Of a stretch of 64,000 bases of DNA, positions 41,012 through 50,060 are shown in pieces. The DNA comes from JAXMAR01 sp046350295 (GTDB lineage: Bacteria; Planctomycetota; Planctomycetia; Gemmatales; Gemmataceae). How positions within the stretch are numbered: the stretch's first letter is position 1; each line of letters begins with the position of its first letter. Location of the stretch: NCBI GenBank assembly GCA_046350295.1, contig JAXMAR010000008.1, positions 62,001 to 126,000 on the forward strand, in the 5' to 3' direction. The notes under the pieces are model-generated. The model did no database searches. It saw only the letters and a program-made list of their open reading frames with translations, and was not told the origin of the DNA. The translations under genes were made by a program, and so were the position numbers.

Positions 41012-43279
41012 ATGTCCGCCGCCACCGACACTCCCGCCTCGGATCTGGAACGCCGCAAGCAGGTGAAGCTCCTGCTGCGGCGTGATCTGCAGATCACGCC
41101 GCAGCGCTACGAGGGGCGCGCCTACTTCGTCGTCAAGGACCCGGTGAGCCTGCGCTACTACCGCTTCAAGGAGCAGGAGCAGTTCCTCATCGGCCTCATG
41201 GACGGGGCCCACACCCTCGACGACGCCCAGAAGGCCTTCGAGAAGCGTTTCCGCCCCGAGCGCCTCACGCTCGAGGACCTCGAGCAGTTCGGCCAGCAGC
41301 TCCTCAACGCCGGCCTGGTGCAGAACGAATCGCCCCAGGCGGGCAAGCAGCTCTTCGACCGGCGCGCCAAGCGCCGGCGCAGCGAGCTGCTGCAGATGTT
41401 CACGAACGTCCTCTACATCAAGATCCCCGTCTTCGATCCGGACAAGCTGCTCGGCAAGATGGTCCCCTGGATCGGCTGGGTCTTCACCAAGACGTTCCTG
41501 GCCCTCAGCGTGACCTTCATGCTGGCGGCCATTTTCCTGGTGCTGTCCCACTTCGAAACCTTCATGTCGCGGCTTCCCTCCTATCACGAGTTCTTCAGCT
41601 TCAAGACCGTGATGTATCTCTGGGCGGCACTTGGCATCGTCAAGGTCATCCACGAGTTCGGCCACGGCCTCTCGTGCAAACACTTCGGCGGCGAGGTCCA
41701 CGAGATGGGCTTCCTCATCTTGTGTTTCTCCCCCGCCATGTATTGCAACGTCTCCGACGCCTGGACCATGCCCAGCAAATGGCGCCGCATCATCATCAGC
41801 TTCGCCGGCATCTACGTCGAGTTGATGATCGCCGCCCTCGCGACCTTCATCTGGTGGAACACGCCCCACGTTCCCTTCATCAACAACCTCTCGCTCAGCC
41901 TCATGATCGTTTGCAGCGTGAGCACCGTCGTCTTCAACGGCAACCCGCTCATGCGCTACGATGGTTACTACGTCCTCTCCGACTGGCTCGAGATCCCCAA
42001 CCTGCGCGAGCGCTCCAACCGCTACATCAGCCGCCTCGCCATGGAATACGGCCTGGGCATCGAGGTCCTGCCCGAGCCCTACATGGAGCGCTGGCGCCGC
42101 ATCCTCTTCGTCTCCTATGCCGTCCTCAGCTACGTCTATCGCTGGGTCGTCACCTTCGTCATCCTGCGCTTCATGGCCACGTTCCTGAAGCCCTACAAGC
42201 TCGAAATCATCAGCCAGATGCTCACGGCCGTCGCCCTGGGCTCCATGATCGGCTGGCCGCTGGTGCGGCTCATCAAGAACATCAACAAACGGGGGAGGCT
42301 CCCGGACATGAAACCGCGCAACGTCCTCATCTCCAGCAGCATTGTCGCCCTGTTGCTCCTCGGCTTTTTCTTCGTGCCGCTGCCCGTGACCCGCATCCGC
42401 CAGCCGGGTCTGGTCCAGATCCAGCCGCTCGAGGTCATGCCCGTGTATGTCGAGACGCCCGGCGCCCTCGTCCGCATCAACGTCAAGGAGGGGGACGAGG
42501 TCGTCAAGAACCAGATCATCGCCGAGTTCAGCGACCCCGACCTGGAAACGGCCAAGGAAAAGGCGACCACCACCATCGAGATCAAGCGCAAGCTCGTCGC
42601 CCTGTGCGATACGCAGCTGAGCGGTATCAGCGACAAGAAAGAGCGGGCCGCCCTGGAGAAGACGCGCCTCGACGCCGCCAACGATCTCTACGCCGCCCAG
42701 ACCGATCTCGACACCATCCTCAAGAACATGGCGCCCCTCACCATGCGAGCCGCCCGCTCCGGGACCGTCATGAACGTCCCCAAGATCGACGAGATCGGCA
42801 AGCGCTACGAGAAGGACCAGAAGACCCCCTTCTGCAGCATCGGCAATCCGAAGAAGCTGCGCATCCTTGTGCCGGTCACCACCGGCGATTACAACCTCCT
42901 GATCGAGGACCTCAAGCGCCGCGCCAAGGCCGGCTCGCACAACCCGCTCGAAGTGACCATCCGCGTTCACGGGCACGGCGGCGAAACCTGGAAAGGCCGC
43001 ATCGCCGAGAAGGACATGCCCCACGCCGAGGAGAAGCAGGTCCCTCTCGCCCTCTCCACCAAGGGAGGCGGCCCGATCGCCGTCAAGCCGACCGGCGACC
43101 CCAACCACCTCCAGCCCCAGGCCCAGATCTTCCTGGTCCCCATCGACTTCATCGACGACCTCGACATCATCGCCCCGGGCAGCATGGGGCAGGTGAAGAT
43201 CCATTGCGAGTACCGCTCCGCCGCCTGGGGCGTGTGGCGCTGGATCTCGTCGACCTTCGACCTGGGGCTGGCGTTCTGA
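41012..43279 (+). CDS. PqqD-like, M50 site-2 protease and HlyD-like fusion (adaptor cluster gene 3)
   Basis: A 755-residue membrane protein. Residues 1-115 look like a PqqD-type winged helix (YFVVKDPVSLRYYRFKEQEQ, then LEDLEQFGQQLLNAGLVQNE), which binds peptides in RiPP pathways. Residues 150-460 are an M50 zinc metalloprotease with at least six helices: HEFGH at 214-218 and the second metal motif NGNPLMRYDGYYVLSD (Asp317). Residues 460-755 are a HlyD-like adaptor (VYVETPGALVRINVKEGDEV then a helical hairpin and barrel). The order equals the proteins annotated as putative peptide zinc metalloprotease, known from peptide export. No precursor peptide or ABC transporter was found nearby. ATG 41012 lacks a good ribosome site. 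Confidence 0.85.
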   Translation: MSAATDTPASDLERRKQVKLLLRRDLQITPQRYEGRAYFVVKDPVSLRYYRFKEQEQFLIGLMDGAHTLDDAQKAFEKRFRPERLTLEDLEQFGQQLLNAGLVQNESPQAGKQLFDRRAKRRRSELLQMFTNVLYIKIPVFDPDKLLGKMVPWIGWVFTKTFLALSVTFMLAAIFLVLSHFETFMSRLPSYHEFFSFKTVMYLWAALGIVKVIHEFGHGLSCKHFGGEVHEMGFLILCFSPAMYCNVSDAWTMPSKWRRIIISFAGIYVELMIAALATFIWWNTPHVPFINNLSLSLMIVCSVSTVVFNGNPLMRYDGYYVLSDWLEIPNLRERSNRYISRLAMEYGLGIEVLPEPYMERWRRILFVSYAVLSYVYRWVVTFVILRFMATFLKPYKLEIISQMLTAVALGSMIGWPLVRLIKNINKRGRLPDMKPRNVLISSSIVALLLLGFFFVPLPVTRIRQPGLVQIQPLEVMPVYVETPGALVRINVKEGDEVVKNQIIAEFSDPDLETAKEKATTTIEIKRKLVALCDTQLSGISDKKERAALEKTRLDAANDLYAAQTDLDTILKNMAPLTMRAARSGTVMNVPKIDEIGKRYEKDQKTPFCSIGNPKKLRILVPVTTGDYNLLIEDLKRRAKAGSHNPLEVTIRVHGHGGETWKGRIAEKDMPHAEEKQVPLALSTKGGGPIAVKPTGDPNHLQPQAQIFLVPIDFIDDLDIIAPGSMGQVKIHCEYRSAAWGVWRWISSTFDLGLAF

Positions 43280-43292
43280 GTAAACTGTCATC

Positions 43293-43745
43293 ATGGCCCA
43301 TCTCGTCTCCATCACGGTGAAGCCCGCCAACGCCCCGCGTGACGCCGCCCGCTTCACGCGTATCTCCACGCCGCGCGCGGAGCTCGTCGCGGACCACGGT
43401 ATCGCCGGGGACGCCAAGGCCTCGCCTGGGCGCCAGCTCAACGTCATGCTCGCCGAGACCGTCGCCCTGCTCGCCGCCGAAGGCTTCCGCGCCGGACCGG
43501 GCGAGCTTGGCGAACAGCTCGTCATCGCCGGCGCGCCGGACGCGGCGCCGGGTCAGCGCCTCCGCCTCGGTCCCGCCGCCGTCATCGAACTGGAAGAGCC
43601 GCGCGAGCCCTGCGGCCGCTTCGCCCGGGTCCAGGGGCGTGCCAGGGAGACCGCGATCGGCCGCATCGGCTTCATGGCGAGGGTGGTGGTCAGCGGCGCG
43701 ATCACGGTCGGTTGCGAGGTCTCGTCTGTGCCGGCGCAATCATGA
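43293..43745 (+). CDS. MOSC-domain protein
   Basis: A 150-residue single MOSC domain, a fold linked to molybdenum-cofactor sulfur transfer. The pattern includes VADHGIAGDAKASPGRQLNV, then GELGEQLVIAG, EEPREPCGRFARVQG and a final strand with VVSGAITVGCEV. The Cys in EPCGRF matches the conserved MOSC cysteine that carries sulfur. It starts 13 bp after the adaptor cluster and may be transcribed with it, though there is no functional reason to think so. Confidence 0.85.
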   Translation: MAHLVSITVKPANAPRDAARFTRISTPRAELVADHGIAGDAKASPGRQLNVMLAETVALLAAEGFRAGPGELGEQLVIAGAPDAAPGQRLRLGPAAVIELEEPREPCGRFARVQGRARETAIGRIGFMARVVVSGAITVGCEVSSVPAQS

Positions 43746-44452
43746 GGCGGCCTGGCCCCATTCTTCTTCTCCTACAGGGCGCCACGGCATGAAACAGCCC
43801 GTGTTCGCAGGGCGTCGGCCTGGGAACAATATGCGCTCCTCGCCAATAGCCCGGTAAGGGCGAAAAAAAACGTCTCTCACGCCAGGACCAAGCGGCTGAA
43901 CGCTCCAATGTTTTCGTGGCGACATGGGCCAGATTCTTGTTGACCGTGACGGCTCCTGGCCCATCTTGTTTTGCCCTTACAGGGCGCCACGGCATGAAAC
44001 GGCCCCTGGTCCCAGGGCGTCGCCCCTGGGCTGTCTTGTTTGGCCCCTTTGGGGCGTTACAGGGCCTCCCGCGGCTGACCTTCTTCGTCGCACGGCCAGT
44101 GTCCTTTGCTCCGCCGTTTCATGACGACATGGGCCAGATTTTTGGTGACGCTCGTGCGCTTGCTGCCTTGTCCTTCTGACGGCTTGCGCCACCGCGCGCT
44201 CGCACTTCGTTCGACCGGCGCATCCTTTACAGCTTCCACACGCGGCGGCGTCAGTCTCGGCTATTTGTTCCCTGCCTCCCTAGCCGCCGCAAATTCGACA
44301 AACCGTTTTTCGCACATCTGTAGACCCCATTTTCGCGCAACCGAAACAACAGGGGGAACGTTTGCCCGGCAAGGCCGTATGTCGGGCCGGAACGTTCTGC
44401 CACACTCTCAAAACCCCGCATCGCCGCTTCGGAGCCACCTGAGGAACACCAA
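43746..44452. other. Gene-free region with degenerate repeats, 707 bp
   Basis: No convincing gene was found; small frames (such as ALTGRHGMKRPLVPGRRP) repeat with the DNA and look like by-products of the repeat. The region contains two 205-bp units described separately and less structured sequence up to the start of the HtrA-like gene. The tail 44190-44450 shows nothing I can name. Confidence 0.6.
43774..44183. repeat. Two degenerate direct repeats of 205 bp
   Basis: ACAGGGCGCCACGGCATGAA occurs at 43774 and again at 43979, exactly 205 bp apart. The segment GACATGGGCCAGATT also recurs at 43921 and 44126, again 205 bp apart. Between these anchors the two copies have diverged. Each copy contains CAGGGCGTCG near its start, with CCCAGG and CCTGGG palindromic pieces in copy 2. 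They look like old copies of a non-coding repeat or small element. Confidence 0.65.
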
Positions 44453-45849
44453 ATGACATTGCCGCCTGCCAGAATGCCTTCCTCCTCCTGCCCGGCTGGT
44501 CTCTGCTCGCGCCCGCCCGTTGCCGCTCAAGAGCCCTTTGGTCCGCGTCTGGTCACCGAGGGCGCCGTCGTCGAAGGCAGGCGCCCTGCTCGGCGCCGGC
44601 GTGCAGAAACGCCCATCGTCAGCGCCATCGAGCGGGCCAGGGGCGCCGTCGTCAACATCCTGCCGAGCACAACCCACGTCGGCGGCGGCGGTCACCACGG
44701 CGGCCGCGCCCCTCTCAACCGCGTCAACGGCATGGGGACCGGCATCATCGCCGACCCGCGGCTACATCGTCACCAACCAGCACGTCATCGAGGACGTGAG
44801 CGTCCTGCGCATCCGCTGCGCCCGACGGCGCCACCTACATGGCGAGCGTCTTCGCCTGGCCCCGAGATGGACCTCGCCATCATCAAGATCGAGGCCAAGG
44901 AAGCCCTTCCACCATGCCCTCGGCACCGCGAGCGACGTGCTCGGCGAGACCGGTCATCGCCATCGGCAACGCCTTCGGCTACGAGCACACCGTCAGCGTC
45001 GGCGTCATCAGCGCCCTCAAGCGCGACGTCAGCCTCAACAAGGACATGTCCTACAAGTCGTTGATCCAGACCGACGCCAGCATCAACCCGGGCAACTCCG
45101 GCGGCCCGCTCCTGAACGTCCACGGCGAGCTGGTCGGCGTCAACGTCGCCATCCGCGCCGGGGCCCAGAACATCGGCTTCGCCATCCCCGTCGATCACAT
45201 GGTGCGGACCGTGGCCGATCTGCTCCGCAACAAGCGCAAGTTCCAGAACTACGACGGCATGGTGCTGCGCGACCGCGTCGCCTGCAACCTCGACGGCTGC
45301 GCCCGCAGCGTCGCCGTGGACTTCGTCGAAGCCGGCAGTCCGGCGGCCCGCGCCGGCGTCAAGGCGGGCGATGTCATCACCCACCTGGGCGGCGTGAGGG
45401 TCTTCTGCACCTACGACATCGAGCGCACCCTCCTCGACCGCCGCGCCACGGACAGCGTTCCGCTCACCATCGCCGGCAAGAAGGATGAGCAAAAAGTCGA
45501 CCTGGTCCTCGCCTCCCCCGACCGCCTCGTCCGCCCGGCATCCGGCTCCGACCTCGCCTGGAGCCGGCTCGGCGTGCAGCTTGCCCCCATCGCCGCCGAC
45601 GTCGTGAAGGGCGCCAACAAATCGCTGCACGGCGGCCTCGAGATCACCGCTGTCCAGCCCGAAAGCCCCGCCGCCCGGGCCGGCCTCAGGAAGGGAGACA
45701 TCCTCGTCGGCCTGCACCTCTGGGAAACGGTCACGCTGGACAACGTCAGCTACGTTCTCACCCACCCGGACCTGCCGACCTTCCAACCCCTCTCCTTCTT
45801 CCTGCTGCGCGAGGGCCACGTCCGGCGCGGCGTCTTCGAAGCGCCGTGA
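44453..45849 (+). pseudogene. HtrA/DegP-like serine protease with several frameshifts near its start
   Basis: The clean C-terminal frame (from about 44950) has AIGNAFGYEHTVSVG, the catalytic Ser in DASINPGNSGGPLLNV and two PDZ domains (about 45290 and 45600). The N-terminal pieces are in other frames: AIERARGAVVNIL and GMGTGIIADP in one, GYIVTNQHVIEDVSVLRIRC with the catalytic His in the next, then ATYMASVFAW and MDLAIIKIEAKEAL with the Asp. At least five single-base shifts lie between 44750 and 44955. Such proteases act in the periplasm on damaged proteins. All triad residues survive in the pieces. Errors in C/G runs are a likely cause. Start 44453 is uncertain. Confidence 0.7.
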
Positions 45850-45895
45850 TTCCTCCAAAGCCGAATCGGCGTCCGTGAATGCCCGTGAGCGATAA

Positions 45896-45951
45896 CGCCC
45901 CGCGTCAGCCGCCTGCGCGACAGGCGTCCGGCACGGGGCGGCCTCTTTTTC
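45896..45951 (+). terminator. Rho-independent terminator after the HtrA-like gene
   Basis: CGCCCCG (45896-45902) pairs with CGGGGCG near 45936, enclosing a second stem CGCCTG/CAGGCG. It is followed by CCTCTTTTTC. It lies 47 bp after the stop of the HtrA-like gene and before the kinase gene. Confidence 0.6.
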
Positions 45952-46038
45952 AGGCGCGGCGCGCGAAGCGGGCGCCCGCCAATTACCTTCAAAACGAGAT
46001 ATAGTATAAGGGTCGACCGCCGAACCCGCCTACGGGGA

Positions 46039-48246
46039 ATGACTCGACCCATGCCCGACCCGTCCGATCCCAACGAGCGCACCTTGCCGAGCGGCGAGCA
46101 GTCCAGCCTATCCGCTGCGCGCACGACCCTTCCCGAAACCGCCGCCCGCAACGACGAAGCCGACCGGGTCCGCGCCGAAGGCACGCTCATGCAGGACGAT
46201 CTGAGCCGGCGCTCCTCCAGCGTCATCAGCCTGCGCAGCGGCGAGAAGCCGACAATCACCGGCTATGAGCTTCACGAGCGGCTCGGGGAAGGGAGCTACG
46301 GCGTCGTCTATCGCGCGGTCGAGGAGCAGACGGGCCGCACGGTCGCCATCAAGTTCTACCATTCGAAGATGGGCGGGATGTGGCAGATCGTGTGGGCGGA
46401 GGTGCGGCAGCTGGCGCTCCTCGACGCGGTCCACGGCATCGTGCAACTCAAGACCGCCGAGCCGGCCGCCGAGCCTCCTTACTTCGTGATGAACTACGCG
46501 GAGGGGGGCTCGCTCGCGAGTCGCATCCGCAAGGGCCCGCTGCCGCTGGCCGAGGCGCTGCCCCTCTTTGAGCAGATGGTCGAGGCCCTGGCTTATGTCC
46601 ACGCCAAGGGCATCCGCCATTGCGACCTCAAGCCGGCCAACATCCTGCTCGACGCCCTGGGCAAACCGCTCCTCGCCGACTTCGGCCAGGCCCACCTGTC
46701 GCTCGGCTCCGAGGCGGTCTCCGGCAACCTCGGCACCTTCTTCTACATGGCGCCCGATCAGGCCGACCTGCAAAAGCAGATTCCCGACACGCGCTGGGAC
46801 GTCTACTCGCTCGGCGCCATCTTCTACTGCATGCTGACCGGCAAGCCGCCGCGCGCCTCCGCCACCCTCACCGACGAGCTGAGCCGGACGGCCCACGTCA
46901 ACTCGCGCCTGAGCCGGTACCGCGAGGGGATCGCCGCCGCGCCGGCGCCGGTGGAGCACCGCAAGCTCCCCGGCATGGACCGCCCGCTGGCCGCCATCCT
47001 CGAGAAGTGCCTGCGTCTGGATCCGCAGCGCCGCTATCAGAGCGCCAGCGAGATACGCCAGGCATTGGCCCAGCGCGAACGCTATCGCCGGCGCCGGCCC
47101 GTTCTCCTCCTCGGCATGGCCGCCACGCTGCTCCTCGTCGTGGGCGTCGGCGGGTTCGCCTGGTCCATGTTGCACGCCTCGGTCGCCGAGGCCAAGGACT
47201 CCCTGGTGCGCGAGCTGGTTCCAAGCGATCGCACCGCCGTCAACATGATCGCCAACGTCGTCGCCGACAAGCTCGACGCTCTGATGGACACGGTGCAGAA
47301 CGTCGCCAAGAAGGAGGAACTGATCGACAAGGCCGGCGCCTTCTTCGACCAGCTCGATCCGAAGACGATCGCCGACAAATCCTATCGGAAAACGGCGGCC
47401 GCCATGGCCGCGCAGAAATCGCTTGACAACACCTACCGGCCCGGCTTTCGCCACTGGATCGTCTACGATACGCAAGGACGCATGCTCCTGGCCAGCTACG
47501 TCCTGCACCGCAATCCCACGCCGGCCGAGGTGGCGCAGCGCTCCAAAGTGCACGAGCGCTACGAGGGGCTTCTCGGCACGTCGTTCGCGTACCGGGACTA
47601 CTTCCATGGCCGGGGCGGCGATCGCAAGGGAGAGCCGCTGCCGTACGAGCCGCGCCTGCGCGTCTCGGAGCCGTACGAGTCGACGCTGGTCGTCGATGGC
47701 CGCAAGCCGGTGATGATCGGCATCTCGACGCCGCTCTACCAGCTCAAGGACGGCGAGCCGGACAAGAGCGCCGCGCCGTTCGGCGTGCTGATCGGCTTCA
47801 TCGACGTGGAGAAGGATCTGGCGAGCTGGCTGCGCGGCGTCCAGTTCACGCAGGGGAGCGCCGCCCTGCTCAACCACCATGGGCAGTGCGTGTATCATTC
47901 CGGCGAGAAGGACCTTTTCGAGCGCAAGGACGGCCGCTTGAGGACGCGTACGGACCTCCAGGCGCTGGTGGCGGCCAGCGTGGCCGGCGAGCAATTCGAT
48001 CTTGGGCCGCGGAAGGACCTGTGCCTGCCGAGCCACGCCTACCTGCCGGCGGGAAGCGCGAAGCGCGAGTGGGAGCCGACCGAATGGGTCGCGTTGATCG
48101 TCCACGATCAGGATCAGGTTTTCGGCCAGGTGGAGCGGCTGCGCGACCGTCTCTCGCTCATCATCCTTTTCGGCGGCGGCGCCCTGCTCGTCGTCCTCGC
48201 CGGCCTCTGGCTGTGGCTGTTGCGCAGCCTGCGCGGGCAGACATGA
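46039..48246 (+). CDS. Membrane Ser/Thr protein kinase with an extracytoplasmic Cache-like sensor
   Basis: A 735-residue kinase. The N-terminal 70 residues are disordered, then comes a Hanks-type kinase domain (about 75-340): GEGSYGVVYRA (Gly83), the ATP lysine Lys105 in VAIKFYH, HCDLKPANILL (His194-Asp196, Cys instead of Arg), DFGQA (Asp214) and APD in place of APE (240). A membrane helix at 355-378 is followed by a large external domain (about 380-705) of the double-Cache type (FRHWIVYDTQGRMLLASYVL, GFIDVEKDLASWL, then SAALLNHHGQCVYHS). A second helix lies near the C-terminus. HCD kinases are RD-negative, so activation by loop phosphorylation may not apply. It probably senses a small ligand. 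Confidence 0.88.
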   Translation: MTRPMPDPSDPNERTLPSGEQSSLSAARTTLPETAARNDEADRVRAEGTLMQDDLSRRSSSVISLRSGEKPTITGYELHERLGEGSYGVVYRAVEEQTGRTVAIKFYHSKMGGMWQIVWAEVRQLALLDAVHGIVQLKTAEPAAEPPYFVMNYAEGGSLASRIRKGPLPLAEALPLFEQMVEALAYVHAKGIRHCDLKPANILLDALGKPLLADFGQAHLSLGSEAVSGNLGTFFYMAPDQADLQKQIPDTRWDVYSLGAIFYCMLTGKPPRASATLTDELSRTAHVNSRLSRYREGIAAAPAPVEHRKLPGMDRPLAAILEKCLRLDPQRRYQSASEIRQALAQRERYRRRRPVLLLGMAATLLLVVGVGGFAWSMLHASVAEAKDSLVRELVPSDRTAVNMIANVVADKLDALMDTVQNVAKKEELIDKAGAFFDQLDPKTIADKSYRKTAAAMAAQKSLDNTYRPGFRHWIVYDTQGRMLLASYVLHRNPTPAEVAQRSKVHERYEGLLGTSFAYRDYFHGRGGDRKGEPLPYEPRLRVSEPYESTLVVDGRKPVMIGISTPLYQLKDGEPDKSAAPFGVLIGFIDVEKDLASWLRGVQFTQGSAALLNHHGQCVYHSGEKDLFERKDGRLRTRTDLQALVAASVAGEQFDLGPRKDLCLPSHAYLPAGSAKREWEPTEWVALIVHDQDQVFGQVERLRDRLSLIILFGGGALLVVLAGLWLWLLRSLRGQT

Positions 48247-48261
48247 TTCCGCACGCGTTTC

Positions 48262-48379
48262 CCTTCCCTTCGTAGGCCAGGCTGACATGGCTCACGCCGG
48301 CCTTCTGCACGAGCACGAGCGTCTCCAGCACCTGCTCGTACGTCAAGCCACGGTCGCCGCGCGACGAATCGGTTGGGAA
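48262..48379 (-). pseudogene. 3' remnant of an ExbD/TolR-like gene
   Basis: On the minus strand a frame open from 48379 reads DRGLTYEQVLETLVLVQKAG and then VSHVSLAYEG, the typical periplasmic end of ExbD/TolR proteins. The membrane helix and N-terminal half are missing; a TGA lies just upstream. No exbB partner is nearby. It lies between the convergent kinase and GYF genes and is best seen as a broken relic. Confidence 0.5.
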
Positions 48380-48424
48380 TCAAGGTCCTCGGTACCCACG
48401 CACGACACGCGTCGGCTCCATCGT

Positions 48425-49885
48425 TTACGCTTCCGGTTCTGACGGCCGCACACTCTCCTCCTCCCAGCGCCCGCTCGTCTGCAAGCGTTCCATCAGCTGA
48501 TCGTACGACCCGCCCGCCTCGCTCCCCAGCACCTTGCGGCTCGCCAGCCAGATGTAGCTGTTGACGCGCATGAACAGGTCGGTCACCAGCACCATGGTGA
48601 AGAGCGACCGGCCGAGCAGCTCGACGATGGTCCAGCGGATCAGGCGCCAGTCCCAGGGGTGGAAGAAGGAGCCGTCGCTCGTGAAACCGATGAGCGTCCG
48701 GGCGATGATGCGGCGGCCGGTCGGGTCTTCGGGGTCGGGAAGGCGAAAAGCGACGCCGAAGCCATAGGACACCAGGGCCAGAACGCCGACCCAGAAGACC
48801 ACGGTCGACACGATCTGCAACACACGCAGGCGGGCGAAGTCGCGCGGCTCCGTGAACGGCATGATCATGCGCTTGAAGGAGAACGCGTACACCATCGGCG
48901 AGGCGACCAGGCCAAACACGCCCATGAACAGAAGCGGATTGCTGGCGAGCTGGCTGGTGAGGACGAAGAAAGGCCACAGGACGAGCGAGATGACGGGAGC
49001 GGTGACGGCGAGGAACAGCCCCGGCACGCTCGATTGCGGCAGGAGCGTCTTGAGACGCAAGCAAGCGCGCTGCGTGCCATACGCGGCGGTGAGGGCGAAG
49101 ATCGGGATCTGGAGCAGTATCATGCGGCCGAAGACGAGGGCGCCATGGCCCAAGGCCATGAGTTCGGGGGGATGATCGTGCTGGCTCGAGTAGGGGATAA
49201 TGTCGAGGAGGAGCGGGCCGACGGTGGCGATGACCCAGCCGGTGAGCAGGAGCCGCCACGACAGCTTGGGGCGGTACCAGACGATCAGCGCCAGCACGCC
49301 GGCGAACGGCAGGGAAAACGGAAAGAGGATCGAAGCGACCAGCGTCGTCTTGCCCAGGCCGTTGAGGTCCGAGATATCGCTGGTGAGACGGTCGATCGTG
49401 TTCAAGAGAGCGAGCAGGAAGACGGGGAACAGGAGGATCAACAGGATGCTGTGCCGCCAGACAAGATAGCGCTGGAGCGTCGGGTCCGCCACGTTTTGCG
49501 TCTGGAGGAAACGCATCTCGTCCGCATCCGGCCGCACGTTTTGCAGGTTCCAGGTGAACAGACGGCGGCAGTGGCGGACGATTTTCTGCCACAATCCGGG
49601 CTGGAGGGGCGGTGGGACGGCGCGGACCGCCGGCTCACGCGTGTCGAGACTCCACGAATCCGGGCCCATGGCAGGAGGTGTCGCCGGCGGCGTAGCGGTG
49701 ACGGCCTCCGGGCGCGGCGGCAGCCGCGGGAACAATTCCTCCACGGTGGAGGCCGGCTTCCATTCCTGGGCGCCGACCGGAACGACGTGGTCGGTCGGCT
49801 TGAGTGTCCCGGCTCGAGCCAGCTCCTTCAGCTTTTCCAGCGGCGCCGGGCCGAAGGTCTTGCCGTTCTGGGCATAGTACCACAT
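48425..49885 (-). CDS. GYF-domain multi-pass membrane protein
   Basis: A 486-residue protein. Residues 1-48 are a GYF_2 domain (WYYAQNGKTFGPAPLEKLKE then KPTDHVVPVGAQEWKPAS), thought to bind proline-rich peptides, followed by a Pro-rich linker. Then come at least six membrane helices (ILLILLFPVFLLALLNTI, LVASILFPFSLPFAGVLALI, PVISLVLWPFFVLTS). The role is unknown; similar proteins are common in planctomycetes. The ATG at 49885 sits directly before the GYF domain and has a weak GAGG site. It is divergent from the next gene. Confidence 0.75.
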   Translation of the reverse strand: MWYYAQNGKTFGPAPLEKLKELARAGTLKPTDHVVPVGAQEWKPASTVEELFPRLPPRPEAVTATPPATPPAMGPDSWSLDTREPAVRAVPPPLQPGLWQKIVRHCRRLFTWNLQNVRPDADEMRFLQTQNVADPTLQRYLVWRHSILLILLFPVFLLALLNTIDRLTSDISDLNGLGKTTLVASILFPFSLPFAGVLALIVWYRPKLSWRLLLTGWVIATVGPLLLDIIPYSSQHDHPPELMALGHGALVFGRMILLQIPIFALTAAYGTQRACLRLKTLLPQSSVPGLFLAVTAPVISLVLWPFFVLTSQLASNPLLFMGVFGLVASPMVYAFSFKRMIMPFTEPRDFARLRVLQIVSTVVFWVGVLALVSYGFGVAFRLPDPEDPTGRRIIARTLIGFTSDGSFFHPWDWRLIRWTIVELLGRSLFTMVLVTDLFMRVNSYIWLASRKVLGSEAGGSYDQLMERLQTSGRWEEESVRPSEPEA

Positions 49886-50060
49886 GCGCGTGCCTCGCCG
49901 GCGTTCCTGGAGCGGTTTCGAACGGCGCGGGTTTTCGCCCGTCGCTCGCCCCACCCTCCCTTTCTAACGCCTGGCCTGGCTGCTCGCCATTGCGGTTTTG
50001 CTTGACCACCCCCGGCGAACGCGCTTATCCTGAACGATACCCATCCAAGGAATGCGCCGC

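Noticed and set aside
40907..43525. Long minus-strand frame opposite the M50 gene
   Set aside because: Same reason: the plus strand has HEFGH and NGNP motifs in a consistent frame.
41012..43745. MOSC gene as a functional part of the adaptor cluster
   Set aside because: It follows by 13 bp but belongs to molybdenum-cofactor chemistry; proximity alone is weak evidence.
43774..44183. Small frames in the 205-bp repeats as genes
   Set aside because: They repeat with the DNA, have no ribosome sites and change frame between copies.
46108..48288. Long minus-strand frame opposite the kinase
   Set aside because: The plus strand has all kinase motifs in order, and the minus frame has none.
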